Notes: generated from the letters alone by a model not told the origin. A stretch of 64,000 nt of DNA from Leptospiraceae bacterium (GCA_024233865.1 JACKPA010000005.1:1-64000); one strand, 5' to 3'; positions 37,338 to 46,832 are shown, numbered from the stretch's first letter. Program-made: numbers and translations.

Positions 37338-39212
37338 ATGGCTTTTTTAGACGTAATCATTATTTTAATTTTTATTGTACAAGCGATTTTTTCCGGTTTT
37401 AAGTCCAAAAATATAGCTTCCCAAAATTTAACGGAATACTTATTGGCTGGTCGGAGTCTTTCCGGATGGAAAGCCGGAATTAGTATGGCTGCAACTCAAT
37501 ATGCCGCTGATACACCTCTTTTGGTGACAGGTTTGGTCGCTGTAGGGGGCTTTTTTAGTCTTTGGAGGTTGTGGGTTTATGGATTGGCTTTTTTAATGAT
37601 GGCTTTTTTGTTAGGAGGGAGTTGGAGGAGAAGTGGTGTTTTAACGGATGCGGAATTAACAAAGATTAGATATAGTGGAGTAGGGGTTATATTTTTAAGA
37701 GGATTAAAGGGGATTTATTACGGAACGATTATAAATTGTGTTGTTTTGGCAATGGTTCTTGTTGCTGCCGTCAGGATTTTTGAAATATTTTTACCATGGC
37801 ACCAATGGTTACCTGCCGGTTTTTACAATCTATTATATAATAGCGTCGATTTTTTGGGGATAAGCTTTTCCTCTGGAGGATTGGCTGGTCTTGGTGCCGG
37901 GATAGCTTCCACCAACAATTGTATAAGCATTTTTTGTATGATCCTTTTTGTAGCATTTTATTCTACAACCGGAGGATTGCGTAGTGTGGTTTCTACCGAT
38001 GTTGTGCAATTTTTTATCATTATGGTCGCTACTCTATTTTATGCCATTTTTGCGGTAGGGGAAGCCGGTGGACTTTTGACTCTTTCAGATAAATTAGTGG
38101 AAATATACGGAGCTAAGAAAGCCACTCAGTTTGTCTCATTTGCACCCATACAAGCTATTCATGGATTTTTGATCATCATTGGTTTTCAATGGATTTTTCA
38201 AATGAATAGCGATGGAACAGGCTATCTTGCCCAAAGGACTATGGCTTGTAAAAGCGATAACGAAGCAAAAATTGCCGGTGTTGTTCTTACCTTCTCACAG
38301 GTTGTTTTGAGGAGTTTGCTTTGGCTTCCTATTGTTGTGTCCTTATTAATTATCTACCCTTATGACCCGGGTATAGAAACAAATGATGCATTTATTTCCG
38401 GCAGAGAACTATTATTCGTTCAGGGAATTACTGATTTTCTTCCGCTTGGAATTCGAGGGCTTATGATAACAGGGATGCTGGCAGCTCTGGCTTCTACGCT
38501 GGATACTCACTTGAATTGGGGAGCAAGTTATTGGAGCAATGATATTTACAAAGCCATTGTATGTGAAAAATTGCTTAAAAGAAGTGCGGATTCAAAAGAG
38601 CTTGTATTGATTGCAAGGCTTTCTAACATTTTAATACTCTTCGTTTCTTTTGTGATAATGGCAAACTTAGGCTCCATTCAGGAAGCATGGAAAATTTCTC
38701 TACTTTTTGGAGCCGGTACCGGTTCTGTTTTGGTTTTACGCTGGATTTGGGAAAGGATAAACTTGACATCGGAAATTGCTGCCATACTGTTTTCCATACT
38801 ATTTGCACCGATTCTGCTTTTTGTACTACCGGATGTTCATCCGATATTCGCAGAAGAATGGATGAAATTACTCTTAATGTCTTTTTTTAGTACTTTTGTA
38901 GTTGTTATTACGGCAATTTTTTGTCCCGTAACAGATTGGGAATCATTAAAAGAATTTTATCAAATTGTTTCACCACCTGGTTTTTGGAAAAAAACGGCAA
39001 ACAAATTGGGAACGGATGAAAGAATTGCTCCCCAAAAATTCTTTAAGGCTCTAAAACAAATCTTTTTATGCGGGTCAAGCTGTTATTTCCTTTTAATCGG
39101 TGTTGGGGGAATCTTGTTTCGAATACCAGGTGAATCTGTCTTTTTTTCCATAGTATTTGTATTAGTTAGCCTTTTTTTTATACCTTTTTGGTGGAAAAGC
39201 TTAAGAGATTAA
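37338..39212 (+). CDS. Sodium:solute symporter family protein
   Basis: A 624-residue inner-membrane protein with some 13-15 hydrophobic segments. N-terminal features such as LTEYLLAGRSLSGWKAGISMAATQYAADTP and the FYSTTGGLRSVVSTDVVQF helix are hallmarks of the SSS family. The substrate cannot be read from sequence. The C-terminal extension (about 525-624) adds two further helices. It overlaps nothing and lies three bp from the converging small gene at 39215. Confidence 0.85.
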   Translation: MAFLDVIIILIFIVQAIFSGFKSKNIASQNLTEYLLAGRSLSGWKAGISMAATQYAADTPLLVTGLVAVGGFFSLWRLWVYGLAFLMMAFLLGGSWRRSGVLTDAELTKIRYSGVGVIFLRGLKGIYYGTIINCVVLAMVLVAAVRIFEIFLPWHQWLPAGFYNLLYNSVDFLGISFSSGGLAGLGAGIASTNNCISIFCMILFVAFYSTTGGLRSVVSTDVVQFFIIMVATLFYAIFAVGEAGGLLTLSDKLVEIYGAKKATQFVSFAPIQAIHGFLIIIGFQWIFQMNSDGTGYLAQRTMACKSDNEAKIAGVVLTFSQVVLRSLLWLPIVVSLLIIYPYDPGIETNDAFISGRELLFVQGITDFLPLGIRGLMITGMLAALASTLDTHLNWGASYWSNDIYKAIVCEKLLKRSADSKELVLIARLSNILILFVSFVIMANLGSIQEAWKISLLFGAGTGSVLVLRWIWERINLTSEIAAILFSILFAPILLFVLPDVHPIFAEEWMKLLLMSFFSTFVVVITAIFCPVTDWESLKEFYQIVSPPGFWKKTANKLGTDERIAPQKFFKALKQIFLCGSSCYFLLIGVGGILFRIPGESVFFSIVFVLVSLFFIPFWWKSLRD

Positions 39213-39214
39213 CT

Positions 39215-39469
39215 TTATTTTCTAAGCCATTGACCGATAGATTGATCTTCGATGATATACTTTTTTTTCAAGTAGTAGATTGCATTGTTTATAAACATAG
39301 GTACAGGTACACCCGCGTCGTTTAGATCAATTTTTAAGTAGGTGAGTTCATCAATTGTCGAAAGCGCTAAGTTTCTTTGGTTATGATAAACTTCTACTTC
39401 TTCTTCACTTTCAAAAATATTACTATCTCTCTTTGTAATCTGTTGCAGTTTGAATACCTCTCTTTTCAT
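39215..39469 (-). CDS. Small hypothetical protein
   Basis: This 84-residue ORF begins within the 3' end of the transporter gene (47-bp overlap) and has no known domain. It has an acidic N-terminal stretch (ESEEEVEVY) and ends in QWLRK. No better start is visible downstream. Its direction and tight spacing suggest it is the last gene of the transporter-cytochrome operon. Confidence 0.5.
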   Translation of the reverse strand: MKREVFKLQQITKRDSNIFESEEEVEVYHNQRNLALSTIDELTYLKIDLNDAGVPVPMFINNAIYYLKKKYIIEDQSIGQWLRK

Positions 39470-40760
39470 TTATAAACAAACAAATTACTAATGACAAGAA
39501 ATAAAAAAAGGCAATTGCTAAAAATGCATTTCGTAAATCAAATAAGAACTGTAATAAAGCAATAAAAAACAAACCACCTGCATTGGCGAGCTTCATGGAA
39601 AGTCCCCATAGACCAAAAAATTCCCCTGATTTGCTTTCGGGTGAAAATAATCCCACAATTGTCCTGCTTGACGATTGGGTTGCGCCAAGTCCCATTCCGG
39701 CAATAGAGGTAACAGCCACAAACACCCATTGAACCGTTATATTCAAACCGGAATTGTTTAAGATGAAAGTGGTTTCCCTTATATAATATATAAACAATAA
39801 ACACAATATCCAAACAAGCAGTGTTATATTAAACGTATTTTTTGCCCCTATCTTATCTTGTATAAAACCAAAAAGCACAGCACCACTGGCAGCAGACAAT
39901 TGTATAAGTAAAAACATTGCTGTTCTATGAATTTGCTCAATATGAATTTCCTGGGCACCATATATAAAGGCAAAGCTAATCACTACTCCCATAGCAGCCA
40001 TCGCAAAAAACATGGAAATCAGATAAATCGCCATATCTCTAAAATTATGAATATCTTTGATTGTATCATATACCCTTTTAAAACCCACTTGAATATAAAA
40101 GGACTTTTCGACTCTGATACTAGAAATTACCGGCTCTTTTAAATACAAAAAGGTTGGAATACCGGCAATTAGGAAAAAAACTCCTGTATACGGTCCGACC
40201 ATTCTTAGAGCTTGGTAATTGTCCGGAACTATTTCACCCAGGGTGTTTACCAGAATTACACTGGCAATTCCACCAAAATAACCTATTCCCCAGGCATAAC
40301 CGGAAATTTTTCCCAAGTCTTCTTTTGGTCCTAAAAAGGGCAAAAAGCTGGAAGCAAAGTTTTCACCGGATGCAAAAAAGAAATTAGAAATAACAATCAA
40401 AATAAAGGCAAGAATTACCAATTCACTACCGGTTACAAACCAAAGCATACAGGTGGAAATTATACAGCCTATATAACTGTAAAACAAAAACCTTTTTTTG
40501 TTAGAAGAATAGTCGGTAATTGCTCCTAAAATCGGTCCGGTGATTACAACCAAAATATAAGAAATTGCCAATGCAATTGCCCATAGCATATTGCCGTATT
40601 GGTAAGGATTTTCCGAACCTGGGACGGAAGGAACTATAAGGCGGCTAAAAATGTCACCAAATGTTACGCTTATGATTACAGTGGTATAAGAAGAATTGGC
40701 AAAATCAAACATACACCAGCCGAATAATTCCTTAAAGGGAGCTCTTTTTATTTTTGTCAT
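39423..40760 (-). CDS. UMF1/Atg22-family MFS transporter
   Basis: The protein has 445 residues and 12 predicted membrane segments. The start FGWCMFDFANSSYTTVIISVTF is diagnostic for the UMF1 (Atg22-like) branch of the MFS. GPILGAITDYSSNKKRFLFY corresponds to the loop 2-3 motif, and GLGATQSSSRTIVGLFSPESKSGEFFGLW is a later family block. The substrate of bacterial members is unknown. The gene follows the cytochrome c lipoprotein by seven bp. Confidence 0.85.
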   Translation of the reverse strand: MTKIKRAPFKELFGWCMFDFANSSYTTVIISVTFGDIFSRLIVPSVPGSENPYQYGNMLWAIALAISYILVVITGPILGAITDYSSNKKRFLFYSYIGCIISTCMLWFVTGSELVILAFILIVISNFFFASGENFASSFLPFLGPKEDLGKISGYAWGIGYFGGIASVILVNTLGEIVPDNYQALRMVGPYTGVFFLIAGIPTFLYLKEPVISSIRVEKSFYIQVGFKRVYDTIKDIHNFRDMAIYLISMFFAMAAMGVVISFAFIYGAQEIHIEQIHRTAMFLLIQLSAASGAVLFGFIQDKIGAKNTFNITLLVWILCLLFIYYIRETTFILNNSGLNITVQWVFVAVTSIAGMGLGATQSSSRTIVGLFSPESKSGEFFGLWGLSMKLANAGGLFFIALLQFLFDLRNAFLAIAFFYFLSLVICLFINEKRGIQTATDYKER

Positions 40761-40767
40761 ATTGTAC

Positions 40768-41160
40768 CTATTTTCTTTGCATTTTTTTTATATGTTTTGC
40801 TATGGCAATTCTTTCTTTTTGTGAAATTTGGGGATAACCTACCATTTGAGAATCAGGGATTCCTTTAGCGATGCTCTTGGCAATATTTTTTACGGAGCTC
40901 CCCATTTTATATTGAGAAACGTCCTGCAAGTTCCCCGGTTTCGGATTTAGAACCTTCGTTCCATTTCCATCTCCATTGGTTCCATGGCAAGCCGAACAAC
41001 CATTTTGTATGTACAATGCCTCTCCTATGGGAACGCTAATCTTAGGAGGTATTTTGGGTTTTAATATATCTTTCACGTCTGGCTTGGGTTCTTTTTGTTC
41101 ATCCGAACAGCCAACGAATAATAGGAGTAAAATGTTAATCACCAAAACCACTCTAATCAT
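40768..41160 (-). CDS. Cytochrome c lipoprotein (class I, mono-haem)
   Basis: A 130-residue protein with lipobox LLFVGC (Cys18), a Pro/Lys linker, then a class I cytochrome fold with haem motif Cys55-Ser-Ala-Cys58-His59 and axial Met106 (DSQMVGYP). It is a small electron carrier tethered to a membrane on the periplasmic side. The ATG overlaps the preceding gene's stop by four bases. Its electron partner is unknown. Confidence 0.9.
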   Translation of the reverse strand: MIRVVLVINILLLLFVGCSDEQKEPKPDVKDILKPKIPPKISVPIGEALYIQNGCSACHGTNGDGNGTKVLNPKPGNLQDVSQYKMGSSVKNIAKSIAKGIPDSQMVGYPQISQKERIAIAKHIKKMQRK

Positions 41161-41654
41161 AATATAAAATCCGGCAGGTTTACCTCAAAATTTCCATGAA
41201 ATGGTTGAATGTCCTTTTGGATATTAGAATATTGTATAAAAACTTTGTCCTCCTTTTCCACCATAAAGGTCGAAAGATACGAGATTGTTTTTACATTTAC
41301 CTTATATTTTATATATTTTTCTTGGTTAAAAATTCCAAAAATTTCTCCATTTTCATCCGTATAAAAATTAAAGTCTTTCAAAGGCATTAAAACCCCATTG
41401 TTACCTTCTAAAAAAAGCCCTTCATCTGAGATATGATAATCAATAATCTTTAGAGGGTGTCCTTTGCACTGAACGTAGCCCATTTCTAAAAATTGTTTGT
41501 AATGATTTTCAATGTAAATGCCATGTTCATCTTCTCTTAAATTATTTTGAAAAAATTCCAAAACGTTTTTTTGAATAATTTCTTGACCTCTAAATATCCA
41601 TTTATTATCTTTTTCAATTATAATTCCGCTATCATACTTTCTTGGTTCGTACAT
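41157..41654 (-). CDS. DUF1285-like protein
   Basis: The 165-residue protein carries the layout of DUF1285 proteins: an N-terminal DNKWIFRGQEIIQKNVLEFF segment, then LREDEHGIYI, and later beta strands with LPLKDFNFYT-like repeats. It is soluble. It overlaps the cytochrome c gene by four bases and shares one base with the upstream lipoprotein gene (TAATG), so all three are coupled. The family function is unknown; the assignment is by pattern. Confidence 0.6.
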   Translation of the reverse strand: MYEPRKYDSGIIIEKDNKWIFRGQEIIQKNVLEFFQNNLREDEHGIYIENHYKQFLEMGYVQCKGHPLKIIDYHISDEGLFLEGNNGVLMPLKDFNFYTDENGEIFGIFNQEKYIKYKVNVKTISYLSTFMVEKEDKVFIQYSNIQKDIQPFHGNFEVNLPDFIL

Positions 41655-42055
41655 TATTTATACCTATAAGGAATTCCTATTATTTTTCCAATCTCCTTGT
41701 TTGCCTTATAATAGGCAAGGGTTAAACCATCTTGGTTTTGGGTTTGGAAAACAAATGGCTCTACCTCGGTTATTTTTCCGGAATGAATCCACACACCATC
41801 CATTTTATTTTTAAAAAGCTCTTTTTTTAGAGTGTTTTGATAATTTTTTGAGTTTAAGTCACCATTAAAGTTGCGGATTACTATAGTTCCCAAAATTTCT
41901 ACCGGTTTTTGAGGTTTATCAAAAATGACTTCTACTTCAGACCAATCTTTTTTTTTGTATTTTTTGAATTCAGGACTATAATTAGAATTAGGTATAAATT
42001 CAACCGTAGAACAAGAACAAAATAGTAGTAAAAAAAAGAAAATTATTTTACTCAT
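41654..42055 (-). CDS. Small lipoprotein, first gene of the cytochrome operon
   Basis: A 133-residue protein with lipobox LLLFCSC (Cys15 the likely lipid site). The mature part is charged with no known family; an alternating pattern in VEVIFDKPQKPVEILGTIVIRNF suggests a beta domain. The stop TAA shares a base with the ATG of the DUF1285 gene. Function unknown. Confidence 0.7.
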   Translation of the reverse strand: MSKIIFFFLLLFCSCSTVEFIPNSNYSPEFKKYKKKDWSEVEVIFDKPQKPVEILGTIVIRNFNGDLNSKNYQNTLKKELFKNKMDGVWIHSGKITEVEPFVFQTQNQDGLTLAYYKANKEIGKIIGIPYRYK

Positions 42056-42214
42056 AAGCTAAACTTTTTATTAAGTGTATAAATGCCAACAATAAGTTTA
42101 TGGTTGTATTCTATTGTTGGTTATAATATTCGATTTTTATGCTTCAAGCTATTTCTATCTAGATAAAAGAATATGCGAATTTAAACTCAATTAAAATATT
42201 TGGGACATTTTAGA

Positions 42215-42898
42215 ATGGGCGATTCAGACATAAACAAAAAAAATAAAGAAAACATACTGAGAATTGGCATCAATACTCTGGATGAAATAGAAGATAAAGT
42301 GAAAGCGTTTCGGATTATGAACAAAAACGCACAAAAAAAGAGATATATCATCACTCGCGAAGATATCCACGATAACAGAGGAAAACCAATCTTTTTAAAG
42401 GCAGCGGAAATTGATATCTCCGGTGCAAAGTTGCTTAGAAGGAACTTCAAGGCTGACAGGATATTTAAAACATTTCAGCCGGATGAAGGAATTGTAGTTA
42501 TTTCTGATATGACTACAACAGAAGGAATTGCTCTAACCATGGATCTAATTACACAGATCAACAATTTAAGTGGAGGAATATATGAAGCTTTTATTGATCG
42601 TGTAGATAGTTTTGAAGATTTTGCAACACATTTAAGGAGAGCTTTGTTTCCTAAGTTAATCATAATAGGTTATATACCAAAAGATAAAATCCAGAATGAG
42701 TTAATAAATTTCGTTAGAGTAAAAAAAATAGATGGCTATTTGAGAACTGTAGAAATTACCCATAGCATTTCAAAACCAGATCCTTATTTTCCAAAGATCA
42801 AACAAATTCAGATAACGGAAGAACCAAAGACCTGGGGTAAATTCGTATTGGATATTATCAGAGAGTATACAAAGCCTTATTTGATAGAAGAAATCTAA
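42215..42898 (+). CDS. Soluble hypothetical protein
   Basis: A 227-residue protein from the ATG at 42215 (a TTG five codons earlier would also be in frame; neither has a strong ribosome site). No domain recognised. The mixed alpha/beta pattern includes GIVVISDMTTTEGIALTMDLI, FPKLIIIGYIPKDKI and a C-terminal helix ending in LIEEI. No signal peptide or membrane helix. It converges on amtB, with the short palindromic element between them. Confidence 0.65.
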   Translation: MGDSDINKKNKENILRIGINTLDEIEDKVKAFRIMNKNAQKKRYIITREDIHDNRGKPIFLKAAEIDISGAKLLRRNFKADRIFKTFQPDEGIVVISDMTTTEGIALTMDLITQINNLSGGIYEAFIDRVDSFEDFATHLRRALFPKLIIIGYIPKDKIQNELINFVRVKKIDGYLRTVEITHSISKPDPYFPKIKQIQITEEPKTWGKFVLDIIREYTKPYLIEEI

Positions 42899-42901
42899 CT
42901 T

Positions 42902-43006
42902 TGCTGCGTAAAAAGGGACATTTCGGCTACGCTCAATGTCCGAAAGAGCCTCCAAATCAATATCCTCCAAAAGCTCCCAGGTCTAAGTCGAAAGGGAGCA
43001 ACAACC
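42902..43006. repeat. Shortened copy of the MITE-like palindromic element
   Basis: The sequence matches the reverse complement of 5743-5878: the TGCTGYGTAA start, AAGGGACATTTCG, then CTACGCTCAATGTCCGAAA, and later AAGTCGAAAGGGAGCA. It lacks a block of about 25 bases present in the other copy and has diverged in the second half; its far terminal repeat is gone. It too lies between the ends of convergent genes (42898 and 43013). Confidence 0.7.
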
Positions 43007-43012
43007 CATTCC

Positions 43013-44350
43013 TTAGTAATAATTGGAAACAGGGTATGCTTCGTTTCCATGCTCAAGGAGATCAAGCCCGGTTATTTCTTCATCTTCGGTTACTCTAAGA
43101 CCTATCGTTTTTTTCAAAATGATAAAAAACAAAAAGCTAATGGAAAATGACCACAAAAAAGCAACTGCAGAACCTGCCAATTGGACTAAAAGTAAATCTA
43201 ACCCTCCACCAAAAAAAAGTCCGTTAGGACCGCCACCGTAGTTAGAATTCGCAAATAATCCGACTGCAATTGTACCCCATAAGCCATTTAAAGCATGAAC
43301 CGGAATTGCTCCAACCGGATCATCAATTTTTAATTTGTCGAGTACTACAACACCCAATACAGCTAAAATACCGGCAAAAAAACCTATAATAATAGAGGAA
43401 GTAATTCCTACGTTGTTGCAACCGGCAGTAATGGCAACTAAGCCAGCCAAAGCTCCGTTTAAAGTTATCCCTATATCCGGTTTGGTAAACAAAATCCAAG
43501 ATACAATCATAGCACTGATCGCACCGGTTGCGGCTGACATGGTTGTTACAACGGCAATAATGGCAAATGTTCCTCCGGCAATACTACCGGTGCTTCCGCA
43601 ATTGAATCCATACCAACCAAACCACAATATGAATGTACCCAAAGTTGCCATACTCATATTATGACCTAAAATTGGCATTATCATTCCATTGGGTTGGTAT
43701 CTTCCCATTCTTGCTCCAAGTACAATCGTTCCAGCTAAACCAGCCCAGCCTCCAATGGAGTGTACAACTGTTGAACCGGCAAAGTCTATAAATCCGATTT
43801 TTTCTAAAAAACCTACATTTTCTTTTTGAAACAACCCTGACCATGCAAAACTACCAAATATGGGATAAATCAATATAGTCATCAAAACTGAGAATAAAAT
43901 ATAGCTGACAAACTTTGTTCTTTCAGCCATTGCACCGGATACTATAGTAGCGGAAGTAGCTGCAAACATCATTTGGTATAAAAAAAGCCCGTATTTGGAA
44001 GGATCGGCTTTTCCGTCTTCGTTTGTTAGTAAGGTATCTGCGAATTTAATTTCTCCAATTCCAAAATCGTCAATCAAATGTACTCCAAACATAATGGAAA
44101 AACCTACCAGCCAAAAGCCAATTGAACCCGTTGATAAATCCAATAAATTTTTCATTAGAATGTTTACCGTGTTTTTCGTTCTTGTAAAACCGGCTTCTAT
44201 AAAAGCGAATCCTGCTTGCATAAAAAACACTAAAAAGGATGCGATACAAACCCATAACAAATCCACATCATCCGAAAGAGATCTAGGTGTAGCATAGATA
44301 TTTGAAACTGTAAAAAGTAGAACCATACCGAAAGTAATATAGTATTTCAT
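43013..44350 (-). CDS. amtB: Ammonium transporter
   Basis: The 445-residue Amt protein has a signal-like N-terminus (residues 1-20) and 11 membrane segments. Family blocks: FFMQAGFAFIEAGFTRTKN, GSFAWSG, HSIGGWAGLAGTIVLGAR, FILWFGWYGFNCGS and PVHALNGLWGTIAVGLFA, with pore histidines in HSIGG and HALNG. It conducts ammonium or ammonia into the cell. No glnK or PII gene is adjacent. It follows the SpoIIE-type phosphatase gene by 28 bp, so the two are probably co-transcribed. The glutamine synthetase III gene is in the same window. Confidence 0.95.
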   Translation of the reverse strand: MKYYITFGMVLLFTVSNIYATPRSLSDDVDLLWVCIASFLVFFMQAGFAFIEAGFTRTKNTVNILMKNLLDLSTGSIGFWLVGFSIMFGVHLIDDFGIGEIKFADTLLTNEDGKADPSKYGLFLYQMMFAATSATIVSGAMAERTKFVSYILFSVLMTILIYPIFGSFAWSGLFQKENVGFLEKIGFIDFAGSTVVHSIGGWAGLAGTIVLGARMGRYQPNGMIMPILGHNMSMATLGTFILWFGWYGFNCGSTGSIAGGTFAIIAVVTTMSAATGAISAMIVSWILFTKPDIGITLNGALAGLVAITAGCNNVGITSSIIIGFFAGILAVLGVVVLDKLKIDDPVGAIPVHALNGLWGTIAVGLFANSNYGGGPNGLFFGGGLDLLLVQLAGSAVAFLWSFSISFLFFIILKKTIGLRVTEDEEITGLDLLEHGNEAYPVSNYY

Positions 44351-44378
44351 GATTCACCAACCTTGTTAGAAATATATT

Positions 44379-46190
44379 TTAAGCTTTGATCAGACTTAGA
44401 TTTTCTAGTTTCACCAATGAAACCTTCAATGCGTCATTGTAAGGGGTAGATTTGACTCCTTGCTGAAGGATTCGAATTGCCTTTGGAAGTGAATTTTCTT
44501 TTAGGTAGCACCTTGCCAATAGTAAACTTGCTTTTCCGAATGTATGATCAATTGACAATGATTTTTTGAGAGCCATTTTGGATTCTAAGATTTTTTCTGC
44601 TTTAAACAAAGCTTTTCCATGTAAATAGTGAATGGTAGCAGTATCTTCTCCGCTAGAATTTATATACTCTTTTATATATTTAATGCTTTTTTCATATTCC
44701 CCTTGGTTGTAATAGGTTTTTCCTAAAAACAAGAGATTTTCTTTTAACGAAGGTTCAATAGAATACGCTTGTAATGCACTCTCTAATGCTTCCGATAGAT
44801 GTCCTTGCTTTATTTGTGTAAGGGCGTTTTTATAATAAGATATTGCTTCTTTAAGGTTTGGATTGCATTGCAATAGAATCATGGAAAGGTCGTCTCCATT
44901 TTTGTTATCCCCTCTGTGGGTTTTCCAGTCTTCTAAAATGCCGCAAATGATCTTATGAACGTTAATTTTTTCTCCTTCTTTTTTTAATTTGGTATTTTCT
45001 TTTAAGAAAGTATCAACCAAGCGTTGTAATCCATACTCTTCATGGGAATCGTTTTTTTGTTCTGTAAACCCGTCTGTAAATAGCATTAAATGATCTCCCG
45101 GATTTATCTTACCTTGTTTTTCTTCATAATCGAATTTCTTCATGTCGAGAATTCCTAAAGGCAATCCCGAAGTATCTAAAAAGTCAATTTCCCCATTGTT
45201 CTTGAAATGCACCAGTTGTTGATGGCCTCCGTTTACGTAAGCAAAAGAATAATCCCCAAACATCCTTAAAATAAAAGCAGTAAAATAAGTGGATTCGGGT
45301 AATTGTGGCTTTAATAGTCTTCCCAACTCTGCCATAATTTCCGTTAGTCCCAAACCGGACAATACGCATCTTCTAAATTGATGGTGAATAGCCATTGTTA
45401 TGAGGGCTGCCGGAATACCATGCCCTGAAACGTCTACCATGATGATTGTTGAAGTATTTCCCTGCCGAACAACATCAAAATAGTCCCCACTAACTTCAAC
45501 CATAGGCTCATAAAAAGAGCTAAAATATATACCATTCCAAGGCGAAATATCCGTTTGAACCACTTGTCTTTGAACACTTCTACCCATTTTTAGGTCCCAT
45601 TCCAATTGGGTCAAAACCCTAGATTCACTATTTTTTGCGGAGATCAGACCTTCAATTAACCTTACATTTTTTAAAGCCAATCCCAACTGAGAACTTAATG
45701 CTTCCAATAGTTCCAAATCTGCCGTTTTGTAATAATGCGGAGTGTCACTTTCAACGGAAATAACTCCCAATATTTCTTCTTTATTTATAATAGGGACACA
45801 CATAACACAATGAGTGTTATCACCTTCTTTTTTATATTGTGGTGTTCCTGTTAAATCAGAAAGAAGTATTGGCTTGCGACCTGTGAAAACTTCTTTAAAA
45901 TATCCTTCGTTAGTTGCAGAATTACTGCACTCCAAAACTTCTTTTAAAGATTTGATTGGTAATAAAGTATCTTTTTTACAAAGCCATAAAGTAGTATTTG
46001 TACATTCAAAAATTTCATTACATAAGGTGATAACGGTATTAAACAAGTCTTCCTCTTTATCGGAATTGGCAAATTCTTTGCTTATATAAAGCAGGACACT
46101 GATCTTGTTTTGCTCCGTTAGTCCTCCCACCACTTTCTTAGCACCACGAAAATTAATAACCCTTCTTGTTCCATATTTTAGTTCGATCAT
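44379..46190 (-). CDS. GAF-SpoIIE phosphatase-TPR protein (RsbU-like)
   Basis: A 603-residue soluble protein: GAF domain (about 25-175), a PP2C-type SpoIIE phosphatase domain (about 205-420), then TPR repeats (about 440-600). Metal-binding residues of the phosphatase are visible in VSGDYFDV, VDVSGHGIPAAL, LFTDGFTEQ and NGDDLSMILL. It likely dephosphorylates an anti-anti-sigma factor when the GAF domain binds a ligand; the target is unknown. It is upstream of amtB in the same operon, an unusual partnership. Confidence 0.9.
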   Translation of the reverse strand: MIELKYGTRRVINFRGAKKVVGGLTEQNKISVLLYISKEFANSDKEEDLFNTVITLCNEIFECTNTTLWLCKKDTLLPIKSLKEVLECSNSATNEGYFKEVFTGRKPILLSDLTGTPQYKKEGDNTHCVMCVPIINKEEILGVISVESDTPHYYKTADLELLEALSSQLGLALKNVRLIEGLISAKNSESRVLTQLEWDLKMGRSVQRQVVQTDISPWNGIYFSSFYEPMVEVSGDYFDVVRQGNTSTIIMVDVSGHGIPAALITMAIHHQFRRCVLSGLGLTEIMAELGRLLKPQLPESTYFTAFILRMFGDYSFAYVNGGHQQLVHFKNNGEIDFLDTSGLPLGILDMKKFDYEEKQGKINPGDHLMLFTDGFTEQKNDSHEEYGLQRLVDTFLKENTKLKKEGEKINVHKIICGILEDWKTHRGDNKNGDDLSMILLQCNPNLKEAISYYKNALTQIKQGHLSEALESALQAYSIEPSLKENLLFLGKTYYNQGEYEKSIKYIKEYINSSGEDTATIHYLHGKALFKAEKILESKMALKKSLSIDHTFGKASLLLARCYLKENSLPKAIRILQQGVKSTPYNDALKVSLVKLENLSLIKA

Positions 46191-46438
46191 TTTTTGACCC
46201 GCCTTGATTTTCGTTTCAATCTTTTCTTGTTATAAAAAAGCATAAATCATGCCAAATTCATAAGAAAATGTTCAAAAATATTTGCTACTAATAGAATTTA
46301 AAAGGATTTTGTGGTTGTTGCAATAACGAATTGGGGTTGTGAAAAGCAATTTTTATGATTTTTACAATATATGATTTTTGAATTGCTAATAACTTTAGCT
46401 ATATGCTTAAAATATGATCAATCAGGTGAGGTTCAGTA

Positions 46439-46669
46439 TTATTCATAATAGCAAACATTGTTACAAGTAGAATGTAATGTTTCACACAAAAAAATTGGTG
46501 CAATCTTATCAACCGTAGAATCACTGCTACTGGTTGATTTTGAAAACATATAATAACACAGTGCTAATTTTGTATCACAGCCCTTTTCGCATGGGGTTTT
46601 TACTGGTTCTACAACGCAATTGAGTCCCAAAAAAAATAGAAATAATAAAATGCTGTACTGAACTTTCAT
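46439..46669 (-). CDS. Cysteine-rich small lipoprotein
   Basis: The protein has 76 residues with lipobox FFLGLNC (Cys18). In all seven cysteines occur, the last six likely forming disulphides, and it ends in CYYE. Cys-rich lipoproteins of this size are a feature of leptospires (family knowledge). It lies between the phosphatase and groES, alone, facing away from groES. Function unknown. Confidence 0.75.
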   Translation of the reverse strand: MKVQYSILLFLFFLGLNCVVEPVKTPCEKGCDTKLALCYYMFSKSTSSSDSTVDKIAPIFLCETLHSTCNNVCYYE

Positions 46670-46768
46670 TTTTTTACCTGTTTATAATTCTTTATTAACT
46701 TTGACTATATATGAATTGATAGATCGCCATGAAATAAAAGAAAAATTTTATTTAAAAAATAAAAAAAA

Positions 46769-46795
46769 TTAGCACTCTAGGTATTAAAGTGCTTG
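46769..46795 (+). promoter_or_regulatory. Degenerate CIRCE operator (HrcA site) overlapping the -35 box
   Basis: TTAGCACTC, nine bases, then AAGTGCTTG. The left half is perfect; the right half has three mismatches to GAGTGCTAA. It overlaps the -35 box TTGACA at 46793-46798, which may explain the drift. Confidence 0.8.
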
Positions 46796-46822
46796 ACATA
46801 AAAAAGATTATTTTTATTATAG
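46793..46822 (+). promoter_or_regulatory. groESL promoter (sigma-70 type)
   Basis: A perfect -35 box TTGACA (46793-46798) is followed after 18 bases by TTATAG (46817-46822) as the likely -10. The transcription start would fall at or in the downstream CIRCE element. Confidence 0.7.
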
Positions 46823-46832
46823 AAAATGTTAT

